From positions 1 through 50,029 of the forward strand of contig JAAUPF010000028.1 in assembly GCA_012034575.1 (NCBI GenBank): DNA of 50,029 nucleotides. The letters are read 5' to 3'. This DNA is from Richelia sp. CSU_2_1. GTDB taxonomy: Bacteria > Cyanobacteriota > Cyanobacteriia > Cyanobacteriales > Microcoleaceae. The notes beneath the pieces were generated by a model. That model searched no databases. It saw only the letters and a program-made list of their open reading frames with translations, and was not told the DNA's origin. A program made the position numbers and the translations under genes. Shown one piece after another: positions 16,371-24,837 of the stretch. Position 1 is the stretch's first letter; the number at the start of each line of letters is the position of its first letter.

Positions 16371-16484
16371 GGAGGGCAACCATACCCTCCACCCCGCAAG
16401 GGGATTCAAGGCGGTTGAAACCGCCGAGTCGTTTCCCTCTCAGGTCTAAAGACTCGCTCGTTTCCCACTTACCGAGTTTTTTTT
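16371..16484 (+). ncRNA. Hairpin cluster at IS200/IS605 right end (possible omega-RNA remnant)
   Basis: Four consecutive stem-loops are visible: GGAGGG/CCCTCC (16371-16390), CCCC-GCAA-GGGG (16392-16403, a GNRA tetraloop), GGCGGT-TGAA-ACCGCC (16410-16425), and GAGTC/GACTC (16426-16455). A run of eight T follows at 16477-16484. In TnpB elements the right end encodes the guide-scaffold (omega) RNA. Position downstream of the tnpB fragment and the dense folding fit that, but no alignment supports it. Confidence 0.4.
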
Positions 16485-16499
16485 ATGATGATTCAGGAC

Positions 16500-18878
16500 T
16501 TATTTTAACCGATAAAGTACCGGTTCAGTCAAAAAATCTTTCCCGAAAACAGGTTGCAAAGGTCCTTGAGAACTTGCCATCCAAGACAGATTTTTTACTG
16601 TTTGTTCATCTGTTTTAGTCAGTGGTCCGATCGCCACCATTCCTACTTTATTTTGCCGCAAATTGGCAATCCAATCAGCCATCACATCAGACTTGAAAGG
16701 AACATATAAAACTTCTCTGTTCAAATTTTTGCCATAAAATAAGTAGCTGCGAGAACTAAAAAAGAATCCTATTCTCTCATCCGGTACGACATTTTTGTCA
16801 ATATACTCGTAGATGCCGCGATATAATTCTGTTCGAGTCATATCTCGCTTTTCCCGCGCTACTAAACTCGCAGTTGCTATTAGTAATAGGCAAGTAAAAA
16901 GCGCGATCGTCCAACTCAATTTTTTCAGATTTCGGGAGCGCGCGATCGACCAATTTAATTCAGGAATTGCCTGAGACAATATCCAAACTACCAGCAGGGT
17001 CAAACCCAAACCCACTACTGGATATACTGCCAACTCTAGCCCGCTGTCGGCTAGAGTTTTATGCAAAAGATTGAAAGCTTTCTCTGGATTTGATTTAAAA
17101 GTGTCAATCAAAAAACTTCCCCAAACAATCGATTTTCCGGTAAAAGAACTATCTCTAATAATGTCAAAAATTGTGCTGCTGACAATCCCAAAAAAGCTGC
17201 TTGCCATTACTGCTACAACAACTATTTGATTGGGGGTTTTCAGTTTAGTTGCTGCCACTGCTGCTGCTATACCCAGCAAGCTTAAAAATGGGAATCCGTA
17301 GCGTAAATTAAAACCGAGCAAAGGGCTGATTACCCCGGACCAATTACCCTCTGTTCCCGAACTGTAAGGTGTAATTAAATACATCATTCCCGTGGCTGCG
17401 AGAACTGCAATTAAAATAATATTAAATTCGCCGATCGCTCGATTTCGGCTTTTAATCCACAGGATGAATGCTGCCACTACTTGCAGGGCGATCGCGATAA
17501 ATGGCAACTGCAATCTCGCGATTATTTGCAAGCCTAAAGTTTGCCAGTGAGCGATACTAAATGGATTGAATTGAGCGGCTAAAGTGCTGTGCCAAATTCT
17601 TAAATATGGAGATGAAATTGCTACCGAGGGTCCCGATGGTGCTGCTGGCTGCTGTGAAATAGATGGCGGTAGCGGCACGGGCTGTAACGGCACTTGGAGG
17701 CCGGTGGCATCGCTGGCAGGATAGTTGACCTGCAGCAAGTTTCTCGCATACCAAAAACCTCCTAAAAACAGCAAACAAGCGATCCCGCACAGCAAGACAA
17801 TTTTGCTCAATTTAAATGTTTGAGAATCGATCGACTCAGTATTTTTACGAGCTTCCGCAAAATTGATCGACCTTAAATTATCTAATACATTTTTAGTTTT
17901 TACTGCTTTTCGGGAATTTGCTAATTGTTTATTTACTGCAAATCTTCTAATTTCTAATATTGCCAATCCCGCTAACAACGCCACTGTGTAGGCGATACCA
18001 GTGACTTTAATTCCTGCTAGCATTCCTGCGGTTGCCAAGCAGAGAGCTAGTTCGGATGCAGCGCGACTGCTGTAATAAGAAATACCGAAGTAAAAACTTA
18101 CTGTAAAAATTGCAGCTAGCGGCAAGTCTGGGTGAATAGTATTAACTTGATTGAGCAGCATCGGTACAGCCAGCACTAAAGATGATGCTGCCATGCTGTA
18201 AATTCTTCGAGCTCCAAATTTAACGCTGGCAAGATAGATTGCCAGCCCTTGCAGCACCCAAGAAATTAACAGGGGGAAAGTTGCGAGGAAATCTTCTCTG
18301 AATGGAATGACAAACAAAGCAGATAAGACGTGCCAATTATAAGGATATATTCTGGCTTGTTCGTGTTCAAACATCCAGTTTCCTGAGGGATCGAGTAAGG
18401 TAAATGAACCTGTTTGATACCAGCGGGCGATCGCGGGCAGGTGAAACCACAAAGAATCGTAATTTGTTGTAGGTTTAGTTGCGAGGGTTCCTAACAGCAC
18501 GCATCCCGCAAAAGTGGCAGCAGATATAATTAGCAGTTCCCATTTATTTAAAGGTTGTTGGAGTTGGGGAACCTGCAAATTTGCGCGATCGCTCTTTTTT
18601 TTAATCCCATCTATCGCAAGTATGCCGAGAGCAAAAATTATTAATTGTGTTATAATAACTGCGGGAAGGTTGAGTCGATCGAGACTGCCTAAAATCAATC
18701 CCGTACAGAGTTGTATCGCAGTCCATCCCGTCAGAATTACCAGCAGAAAATGAGCGAATGAGCTGGTGGTATTTTCTTTTAAATTGCCGAAGGCAAGCGA
18801 CAAGCACCCAGGAATCGGCCCGACTAAAACAATCAGAAATAAAAGTAATTCCCACAAATGTTGTGCGATTAATATCAT
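16500..18878 (-). CDS. Large multi-pass membrane protein, GT-C glycosyltransferase-like
   Basis: The 792-residue protein has about twelve to fourteen hydrophobic segments. After the second or third helix an extracytoplasmic loop carries TKPTTNYDSLWFHLPAIARW, reminiscent of the acidic loop of GT-C (ArnT/PMT-like) glycosyltransferases that use polyprenyl-phosphate sugars. INTIHPDLPLAA-like sequence (NQVNTIHPDLPLAAIF) follows in the region expected for the family. The C-terminal soluble part has YIDKNVVPDERIGFFFSSRSYLFYG. A glycosyl-transfer role in the envelope is inferred from layout, not from a clear signature. It is a single gene; the only neighbours are the decayed TnpB element downstream and a repeat array upstream. 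Confidence 0.5.
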   Translation of the reverse strand: MILIAQHLWELLLFLIVLVGPIPGCLSLAFGNLKENTTSSFAHFLLVILTGWTAIQLCTGLILGSLDRLNLPAVIITQLIIFALGILAIDGIKKKSDRANLQVPQLQQPLNKWELLIISAATFAGCVLLGTLATKPTTNYDSLWFHLPAIARWYQTGSFTLLDPSGNWMFEHEQARIYPYNWHVLSALFVIPFREDFLATFPLLISWVLQGLAIYLASVKFGARRIYSMAASSLVLAVPMLLNQVNTIHPDLPLAAIFTVSFYFGISYYSSRAASELALCLATAGMLAGIKVTGIAYTVALLAGLAILEIRRFAVNKQLANSRKAVKTKNVLDNLRSINFAEARKNTESIDSQTFKLSKIVLLCGIACLLFLGGFWYARNLLQVNYPASDATGLQVPLQPVPLPPSISQQPAAPSGPSVAISSPYLRIWHSTLAAQFNPFSIAHWQTLGLQIIARLQLPFIAIALQVVAAFILWIKSRNRAIGEFNIILIAVLAATGMMYLITPYSSGTEGNWSGVISPLLGFNLRYGFPFLSLLGIAAAVAATKLKTPNQIVVVAVMASSFFGIVSSTIFDIIRDSSFTGKSIVWGSFLIDTFKSNPEKAFNLLHKTLADSGLELAVYPVVGLGLTLLVVWILSQAIPELNWSIARSRNLKKLSWTIALFTCLLLIATASLVAREKRDMTRTELYRGIYEYIDKNVVPDERIGFFFSSRSYLFYGKNLNREVLYVPFKSDVMADWIANLRQNKVGMVAIGPLTKTDEQTVKNLSWMASSQGPLQPVFGKDFLTEPVLYRLK

Positions 18879-18919
18879 GGTGCAGGCAACTTATCCAAAA
18901 TATGCCCCACTAACGGTTT

Positions 18920-19016
18920 GTAGTGGGGAAGGAAGAGGGAAGAAGGAGTCGGGATTCAGGAGGAAGAAGCAAGAAGAAAAATAACTGTCAACTGTCAACT
19001 GTCAACTCTCAACTAT
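18920..19016. repeat. Purine repeats and AACTGTC array after the M23 gene
   Basis: GGAAGAG/GGAAGAA-like repeats (about 18920-18980) are followed by AACTGTC/AACTCTC/AACTATC units (18983-19016). On the minus strand these read ATAGTTGAG, AGTTGAC and begin directly after the stop codon of the M23 peptidase gene. Confidence 0.8.
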
Positions 19017-20849
19017 CTACCTGCTTGCTTGCTTTTGAATTTTCGGTTTCGCTACTTCGCTATTTTTAGATTTGACAGTATCAGTTTTTAACAGTTCCGG
19101 GAATGGGGGTTGGAGGTTGACAACTTCGATGTCCATTCCCACCGGCAAAGGAGGGAGTTGAGGAAGGTCACTTTCCAAATCTTTGAGACTGTTGCCGTTT
19201 GGGGCTGGCAAGATTTTCGGCATTTCCGGTACTTTAGCGGTTTGCAAAGTGCCGAGCATTCTGGCTAAAGCGAATTCTAGCTGAGAGCCAGGGTCGATCG
19301 CCACCCAACCCCGATCGGTCATTTGCCGGATCTCGAAGTGCAAGTGAGGCCCGGTGGACATTCCGGTACTGCCGACGCGCCCGATGGTTTCTCCCTGTTT
19401 GACAAACTCTCCCGGTTTCACAAACAATTCCGAAAGGTGGGCGTAGAGAGTTTCTTGAGACTGTTGGTTGTGATTGAGAACTACTGTCAAACCGTAGCCG
19501 CCCAACCAATCCGCGATTGCGACTTGGCCTGCATAGGCCGCCAGCACCGGCGTCCCCAGGGGAGCTCCCAAGTCGGTTCCGGTGTGAAATCTGCCGTAGC
19601 CCATCACTGGATGCACCCGCCAGCCGAAGGGCGAAGTAATTGCCGAAGCAATCGACAGGGGGAACAGCAAGCTGGTGTTGCCGTTTCCTGCCAGGCCAGC
19701 AGGCCGTTGCGTGAGATTGTAATAAGCTGAAGCCGTGCTGCTGCCGCTCGTAACGGAAATCGGCGCGACGGGAATCGGTCCGAATCCCATGCTGGGCGCG
19801 AATGCTGAGCCACCTCCCCCGCCGTAGTATGCAGCGGAGGCGGGATCGCTGCTGTTACCCGAGTATGCCACAGGGGAGCCGGGGAAGTCAGCCGCATAAG
19901 CCGGTTGTCCGTAACCGGGCGGTGGCGGGGCTTGCTGCCCCCAAAGCTGGCCTCCTATTTGCTGGACGGCTTGACCGACTGCACCTGCAATGCTTTCGGC
20001 TGCGTTGCCTGCTGGGACATTGCCGTTAACCCTGCCAACAGTATTGCCTCCAAGATAGGGGGCATTCTTAGCAGCAGTATTGCCACCAACATTATTAGTC
20101 CCAGAAGTAGGAGGGGAAGCGATATAGCCGCCGCCTGCGATCGGATTTTGAGGGCTGTTGCTGTCGGAGCCTCCACCTGAGGCCACAGGCGCGGAATCTG
20201 TACCACCGCACCAAGAGCCAACGCTTTGTCCGGATTCTAAGACGGTTTGGCAGCCGGTCGATCGTTCTGCAAATTCTACTGCTGTGGGGGAATCGTAGCC
20301 GTTGGTAGCGCCGAGACTGTAGTCCGTGCTGTCGATGTAAGCGTTGGCGGGGTTGATGGGCGCTTCAAAAGGAGGTTCGGGTTCCTGGGCCGTCGGTGCC
20401 GGTAGGGGAATGAGTTCCGGTTCTGGCAGGTAATAATCCGGGGCTGCAGGTGCTGCGGCTGCGGGAGGTTCGGGAATGTACTCGGGTTCCGGAGCCGGTG
20501 CGATATATTCAGGCTCTGGCGCAATTTCAGCAGGCGGTGCGGCGTAGGTCTCCGGTTCTGGCTCCGGGGGTGCTGCTGCTTCGACAGGGGGCGGTTCCGG
20601 GTTGGCAGGTGGTGTTAATTCAAATACTGGCTCGGGTTCGGCGGGTATTGTCAGTTCTGCTGCTGGGGTTTCGGCTTGGGCCCAAACTATACCTTTGCTG
20701 AGCATTCCCAGGCTGGCGATACAGCTCAATCCTACCAGCAGGGATCGATCGGACAACAGGCGCTTGCGATTCCGAATGGTTGTAGGGTGATTTTTTGACG
20801 GTTTGGCATCGAACTCGGCGGTGTTTTGCTGGTCTGAAACTGGTTTCAC
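19017..20849 (-). CDS. M23-family peptidoglycan metallopeptidase with Pro/Glu-rich linker
   Basis: The 610-residue protein starts with a charged cytoplasmic segment and one hydrophobic stretch (SLLVGLSCIASLGMLSKGIVWAQA, about residues 35-58), a signal peptide or anchor. Residues 65-170 are Pro/Glu/Ala-rich, then a Gly/Ser-rich region to about 385. The LytM/M23 domain near 405-525 carries the zinc ligands in FHTGTDLGAP (His, Asp) and GPHLHFEIR (His-x-His), with SPFGWRVHPV before and YAHLSELFVKPGEFVKQGETIG between. It should cleave peptide cross-links of the cell wall in the periplasm. The stop codon TAG is immediately followed by a heptamer array. The gene is divergent from pgeF. Confidence 0.9.
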   Translation of the reverse strand: MKPVSDQQNTAEFDAKPSKNHPTTIRNRKRLLSDRSLLVGLSCIASLGMLSKGIVWAQAETPAAELTIPAEPEPVFELTPPANPEPPPVEAAAPPEPEPETYAAPPAEIAPEPEYIAPAPEPEYIPEPPAAAAPAAPDYYLPEPELIPLPAPTAQEPEPPFEAPINPANAYIDSTDYSLGATNGYDSPTAVEFAERSTGCQTVLESGQSVGSWCGGTDSAPVASGGGSDSNSPQNPIAGGGYIASPPTSGTNNVGGNTAAKNAPYLGGNTVGRVNGNVPAGNAAESIAGAVGQAVQQIGGQLWGQQAPPPPGYGQPAYAADFPGSPVAYSGNSSDPASAAYYGGGGGSAFAPSMGFGPIPVAPISVTSGSSTASAYYNLTQRPAGLAGNGNTSLLFPLSIASAITSPFGWRVHPVMGYGRFHTGTDLGAPLGTPVLAAYAGQVAIADWLGGYGLTVVLNHNQQSQETLYAHLSELFVKPGEFVKQGETIGRVGSTGMSTGPHLHFEIRQMTDRGWVAIDPGSQLEFALARMLGTLQTAKVPEMPKILPAPNGNSLKDLESDLPQLPPLPVGMDIEVVNLQPPFPELLKTDTVKSKNSEVAKPKIQKQASR

Positions 20850-21178
20850 GATGTTTTGCTGAACTCTACAGGGGATGCAAGGAAAGCGAATTAAAATCTA
20901 ATTTAAGGAAGCAGGACGGCAGGAGGAATGGTTTATTTATCTAGAACTTGAGTAGTTATCTGGAACCTTGGCGATCTAGAACATAATTAACACTGGCTGT
21001 TATCCTCGGGCAAGTAAACGGGCAACTCGCTGCTTGCGGCCACACTGATAATAGCGCTTTGACGCTGCTTTTTGTTAATTAGTTGCCTGGGAACTTCTGC
21101 AAGTTCTTAAGAATTGGTATCGGTTGCCAAAACAGTTAATTATTTAGACTACAAGGCTATTAACTCGGTTGGGAAAGG
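20850..21178. promoter_or_regulatory. Divergent intergenic region with three ATCT(A/G)GAAC repeats
   Basis: ATCTAGAAC (20939-20947), ATCTGGAAC (20958-20966) and ATCTAGAAC (20974-20982) are direct repeats on the plus strand with starts 19 and 16 bp apart, between the M23 gene (minus) and pgeF (plus). They could be an operator. Nothing else is recognised here. Confidence 0.4.
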
Positions 21179-22069
21179 ATGGGTTTTATGACTGTAGCTG
21201 GCGATCGCACTCCAAATTCTCGAATCTCTCACGGCGTTGAAAAATCAAATGGTGCTGCTTGGCAGTGGCAGAGCTGGGAAGGCTTGCCTTACTTGACTTG
21301 CAGCTTGCTGGCGCGGTGGGAGCACGGTTTTTTTACCCAGCATTTTTCCCCCAAAGGACCGATCGATTTGGTGGGAGCCCTGCATCCGGAGGCGCAAGTT
21401 TATCGGGTCAAACAGGTACATGGCAATGCTGTACTCGCGACGGGCGCAGTTCGATCGCTCGCTGGAACCCAAACGCCGGAAAGTCCTGACCAGAGTTATC
21501 CTGAGGCTGATGGCTTGGTAGCCGAGGGTCCCCAGGAGGCGGTCTGGGTTTGTACGGCGGACTGCGTGCCGGTGCTGGTTGCAGACGATCGTACCGGACT
21601 GGTAGCCGCCGTTCACGCTGGTTGGCGCGGGACTGCTGCTAAGATATTACCAGAGGCGATCGCTCAACTTATGGCACGAGGCAGTCAACTGGAAAATCTC
21701 AGAATTGCTATGGGGCCTGCGATCTCTGGAGAGGTTTATCAGGTATCTGTGGAAGTGGCATCAAAGCTTGGGGCTACTGTTGCTCCTGAGGGTGCGGTTG
21801 AGAGTTCGACCGACATTCTCCAGTTTTTGCACCAACTTCCAGAAATGCCTGTATTGCAAGATCCGGAACCGGGAAAGGTACGCTTGGACGTGCGCCGCTT
21901 TAATGCTCTGCAATTGCAGCAGTTGGGAATTCATCCCGATCGAGTGGCGATCGCTCCTTACTGTACCTATTCTGACGCGGATCGCTTTTTTTCCTACCGG
22001 CGCGATCGACTCAAAAAAGTTCAGTGGTCGGGAATTGTCAGCGGCTGCAAGAGTTTTGAGCAGGCCTGA
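21179..22069 (+). CDS. pgeF: Peptidoglycan editing factor PgeF (YfiH/laccase-domain)
   Basis: The 296-residue protein contains the YfiH-type metal motifs VKQVHGNAV (His), CTADCVPVLVAD (Cys) and VAAVHAGWRGTA (His), followed by MGPAISGEVYQVS, the normal order. Members remove wrongly inserted L-Ser from peptidoglycan precursors; some are reported as purine nucleoside phosphorylases. The first 30 residues are a weakly conserved extension. ATG at 21188, three codons on, is an equally good start; GGGAAAGG lies upstream of 21179. It stands next to a wall peptidase gene on the opposite strand, so the two share a peptidoglycan theme. Confidence 0.88.
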   Translation: MGFMTVAGDRTPNSRISHGVEKSNGAAWQWQSWEGLPYLTCSLLARWEHGFFTQHFSPKGPIDLVGALHPEAQVYRVKQVHGNAVLATGAVRSLAGTQTPESPDQSYPEADGLVAEGPQEAVWVCTADCVPVLVADDRTGLVAAVHAGWRGTAAKILPEAIAQLMARGSQLENLRIAMGPAISGEVYQVSVEVASKLGATVAPEGAVESSTDILQFLHQLPEMPVLQDPEPGKVRLDVRRFNALQLQQLGIHPDRVAIAPYCTYSDADRFFSYRRDRLKKVQWSGIVSGCKSFEQA

Positions 22070-22171
22070 GGCATTTTATTTGCTGAAAACGCCTGAGTTC
22101 GCGTCTGGGTTTGGGATCTAACAGGTTTGCTAGTTCCTCGCTTGTACTAAAAACTAGCAGCAACAGTTTTG

Positions 22172-22202
22172 GGAAAGCGGTCAAAACCCCGCCCCGCTTT
22201 CC
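22172..22202 (+). terminator. Hairpin between pgeF and CPP1-like gene
   Basis: GGAAAGCGG (22172-22180) pairs perfectly with CCGCTTTCC (22194-22202) around a 13-base loop. No T-run follows, so it may be a terminator or an mRNA-stabilising structure in the leader of the downstream gene. Confidence 0.4.
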
Positions 22203-22251
22203 TCTCTTGTGAAGATTGCGCTGTAACGAGAGTCTCTAGCGGGTTATTAAC

Positions 22252-22866
22252 ATGAGCGAACCCACTCCTTACGAACTGCTTGAGGTCGATGAAGATGCTT
22301 CGTTTGAAGAAGTACAAGATGCCCGGACTCGCCTGACCGAGCTGTACAGCAGCGATAAAAAACGCTTGCAATCGATCGAAGCAGCGTTTGAAGCGATCCT
22401 GATGCACCGCTTGTCGCTGCGCATCACAGGCAAAATTAAGGTACCCAGAGACATCAGTCGCCCCGACGAGCCGACTGCTCGTCCGGTTTCATCTTTTGTG
22501 AAGTCTGCAGCTAAGAGCGGGCCCGCTTGGCTGAACAAGCTGATTGATACTCCTACCCGTGCTGACATTTTGTGGCCGGCTGGGGTTTATGCGAGTTTGG
22601 GCGGCCTGAGCGTTTATCCGGCGGCTAACGATTCTTTGCTGCAGTTGGCTCTCGCTGTGGGAGTCGGCTCTTGCTTGTATTTTGTTAATCGCAAAGAACA
22701 AAAATTTGGTCGGGCCGTGCTGCTGACTGTCGCTGGGTTGGTGATAGGTTTGGTGGTCGGAGGTCTGTTGGGATCTTTGGTCGGTTCTGCATTTATAACA
22801 ACAGAGAAATTTATCGCTTTGTTTACGTTTCTTATTCTGTGGTTGGTTAGCAGTTTTCTGCGGTGA
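22252..22866 (+). CDS. CPP1-like (J-domain-like, DUF3353) membrane protein
   Basis: Residues 1-70 (TPYELLEVDEDASFEEVQDARTRL, SSDKKRLQSIEAAFEAILMHRLSLR) resemble a J domain without the HPD motif, as in the plant chloroplast protein CPP1/CDF1, which acts as a holdase for protochlorophyllide oxidoreductase. The rest carries three or four membrane segments (ILWPAGVYASLGGLSVY, LALAVGVGSCLYFV, AVLLTVAGLVIGLVVGGLLG, FIALFTFLILWLVSSFLR). Length is normal for the cyanobacterial family. It probably acts at the thylakoid or plasma membrane; a role in chlorophyll-protein biogenesis is inferred from plants. Confidence 0.85.
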   Translation: MSEPTPYELLEVDEDASFEEVQDARTRLTELYSSDKKRLQSIEAAFEAILMHRLSLRITGKIKVPRDISRPDEPTARPVSSFVKSAAKSGPAWLNKLIDTPTRADILWPAGVYASLGGLSVYPAANDSLLQLALAVGVGSCLYFVNRKEQKFGRAVLLTVAGLVIGLVVGGLLGSLVGSAFITTEKFIALFTFLILWLVSSFLR

Positions 22867-22878
22867 TTATTTGCCATC

Positions 22879-22925
22879 AATCACCAGTTATTAGTCAGCC
22901 CACAGTTGACTAATGGCTGGTGATT
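22879..22925. terminator. Bidirectional terminator-like hairpin
   Basis: AATCACCAG (22879-22887) pairs with CTGGTGATT (22917-22925), and inside TTAGTCA (22891-22897) pairs with TGACTAA (22907-22913). It lies between the convergent CPP1-like and HAD genes. Confidence 0.55.
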
Positions 22926-23029
22926 AATTGTTGAATAGGCGTTTGAGCACTCTCCGATTGCCGATGGGGCGAGCGGAATTTCTCGCCGTGGCGATGGGGC
23001 GAGCGGGGACGATCGCACTATTAACTAAT

Positions 23030-23731
23030 TTATTGACCCATTTTTTGCAGCGATCGCTCTAAAATAAAGGCCACTGCTTCGTCTAAATTCCTAACAATAA
23101 AATCTGGTTGGTACTTTTCCAGTTGGGTTCGATCGCGAATGCCGCACAAAACTCCAATTACCTTGACACCATGCGTTTTTGCTGCTACAATATCTGCCTC
23201 CGTATCGCCTACCATCCAAAGATCGGAAACAGGTGGCAGTTCGGCAAGAGCTTTTGCCATCAACAGGGGCTTATCTTTGACATCCCCAGTTTTGACGTAA
23301 TCGTTGGGGAGGCAGTAACGGCGGTTTTCGGGGAAAAAATGCCCCAAATTGCAGCGGTTGAAGGCTTCGTCGAGTTCCCGAACGCGGCGCATGGTCATGA
23401 CAGCCAAGTCTACTCCAGCCTGCTGTACCTTATTTAAAACTTCTAAAACCCCCGGCACGGGTCGATCGTACACCAAATAAGGCATTCCGTGTACGGTTTC
23501 GCGGCGTTTTTGGGCAAATTCGCGGGCTTGGGCTGCGTCTAACCCCGACAAGATGCCGATTTCTGTTTCGGGAATGCGGGCGCGTTTCATGTCCCAAAAC
23601 TCAGCTTTGGTAAGTTCGCACACTTGCTGTTGGGGATGGCGAGTTCCAGCAAGACACTCCTGGTAAACTCGGTAGTAGCGATCGGACACGTCCATTATCG
23701 GCCCGTCAAAGTCTGTAATCAGTCTCAGCAT
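23030..23731 (-). CDS. HAD-superfamily hydrolase
   Basis: The 233-residue protein starts with LRLITDFDGPIMD, the DxD nucleophile motif of HAD phosphatases. VMTMRR serves as motif II (Thr), KDKPLLMAKAL holds the motif III Lys, and WMVGDTEADIVAAKTHG is motif IV (GDT..D). The cap region (residues 15-90) is of the C1 helical kind. Substrate unknown; phosphoglycolate-phosphatase-like enzymes share this layout. It converges on the CPP1-like gene and has no operon partner. Confidence 0.85.
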   Translation of the reverse strand: MLRLITDFDGPIMDVSDRYYRVYQECLAGTRHPQQQVCELTKAEFWDMKRARIPETEIGILSGLDAAQAREFAQKRRETVHGMPYLVYDRPVPGVLEVLNKVQQAGVDLAVMTMRRVRELDEAFNRCNLGHFFPENRRYCLPNDYVKTGDVKDKPLLMAKALAELPPVSDLWMVGDTEADIVAAKTHGVKVIGVLCGIRDRTQLEKYQPDFIVRNLDEAVAFILERSLQKMGQ

Positions 23732-23869
23732 CTAGCAGCACATTGTTTGAGTTTGAATGCAACTTGATAAAATTATGTCACATCATAGGCACAGCGAGCC
23801 GACAAAGCTTGACTGTTGCCAACGAGTCTACTCCTACAGAATTATTTACTCAAAAGTTAATTTAAAAAG

Positions 23870-23889
23870 CCGATCGAGCGCTCGATCGG
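23870..23889. repeat. Perfect 20-bp palindrome of GATCGAGC type
   Basis: CCGATCGAGC followed by its exact complement GCTCGATCGG. It lies between the HAD and GNAT genes. On the minus strand it is followed by CTTTTTAAA, which would look like a terminator, but no minus-strand gene ends here. Confidence 0.5.
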
Positions 23890-23974
23890 TCTAAGCTATA
23901 AGGGCGCGATCGAATATTTTGTCGGGATTGTTCCAACGTGCTGGAAAAGATAATTTCTGCTGAGAAAGGAGCAG

Positions 23975-24514
23975 TTGATGGTGATTGTCAGAGCGGCTAC
24001 AATTGATGATACACCTGCGATCGCGCGGGTGAATGCAGACACTTGGCGGACGGCTTATCGCAACATTATTCCTGCATATTTTTTAGCTAATTTATCTTAT
24101 GAAGTGCGTGAGAGCAATTGGCGAGAAATCCTTTTAAATGCAGACAATACTGGGGATTTTGCCTGCGTTGCTGAAAATGATTTGGGAGAAATTGTGGGTT
24201 TTGCAGCAGGCTGCCCGGAGCGTACAGGTAAGTACGATTATCGGGGAGAATTATCGGCTATCTATATTTTAGAGGCATATCAACGTCAAGGTATCGGACG
24301 GCAATTAGTGCGCGAGATAGCAGCAAAATTAGCTGAATCAGGTTTTAATTCGATGCTGCTTTGGGTGCTGGCAGATAATTCTGCTTGCAAGTTTTATGAA
24401 GCTTTAGGTGGGGAAAAAGTGGACGAACGGGAAACTGTTAGGGCGGGAGTTTTACTTAAAGAAATTGCTTATGGATGGAAAAATACAGCAATTTTGATCG
24501 ACAGCAGTGCATGA
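23975..24514 (+). CDS. GNAT-family N-acetyltransferase
   Basis: The 179-residue protein has the GNAT fold pattern: VRAATIDDTPAIARVN at the start, ELSAIYILEAYQRQGIGRQLVREIA with the acetyl-CoA-binding Q/RxxGxG/A loop (QRQGIG), and MLLWVLADNSACKFYEALGGEK, typical of the RimI/PhnO branch. The acceptor substrate is unknown. GAAAGGAG lies upstream of the start. It is likely monocistronic. Confidence 0.88.
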   Translation: MMVIVRAATIDDTPAIARVNADTWRTAYRNIIPAYFLANLSYEVRESNWREILLNADNTGDFACVAENDLGEIVGFAAGCPERTGKYDYRGELSAIYILEAYQRQGIGRQLVREIAAKLAESGFNSMLLWVLADNSACKFYEALGGEKVDERETVRAGVLLKEIAYGWKNTAILIDSSA

Positions 24515-24837
24515 ATTTAAACTGGATTTTGGAGGGTTGGAGTTGAGACTGAGCAAAAATCGACTCTGTTTGAACCCTAGGGTAAATATTGACTCTGGAT
24601 GCCGCCAAATTTCGAGGCCTTTACCCGATGCTTGACTTGTGCGCGATCGATCTGTCTCCCATCAAGTCATGCTTTCATAACAACCGCCGATCGTAATTAA
24701 TTTATTTAATTTTATAATAAAAATTCAGTTACAGGCACAAAGTGCTAGAATTAGCTGCGTTTGACTTCAGGGAGATACTGTCAGTCTTCTGACAAAATCT
24801 TAAGTACAGTCTAATTCGATATTTTAGCAAGACACCT
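24515..24837 (+). promoter_or_regulatory. Upstream region of sbtA, candidate -10 TATAAT
   Basis: TATAAT occurs at 24713-24718 in an AT-rich block, about 120 bp before the sbtA start, with no convincing -35. I do not see the CcmR/NdhR inverted motif TCAATG-N10-ATCAAT. No gene is seen in this gap. Confidence 0.3.

Larger units (their letters stand above)
15781..16499. other. Region between gltD and membrane protein: decayed IS200/IS605 element
   Basis: The gap begins with a half copy of the AGAAACCGGGTTTTT repeat (15807-15827), then holds a left-end-like hairpin (15847-15863), a tnpB fragment, about 150 bp without a recognisable frame, and a cluster of hairpins with a T-run (16371-16484). Confidence 0.65.

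Noticed and set aside
16240-16618. Short plus-strand frames as the C-terminus of TnpB
   Set aside because: They lack the RuvC and zinc-finger cysteine motifs and run through the hairpin cluster, so they look non-coding.
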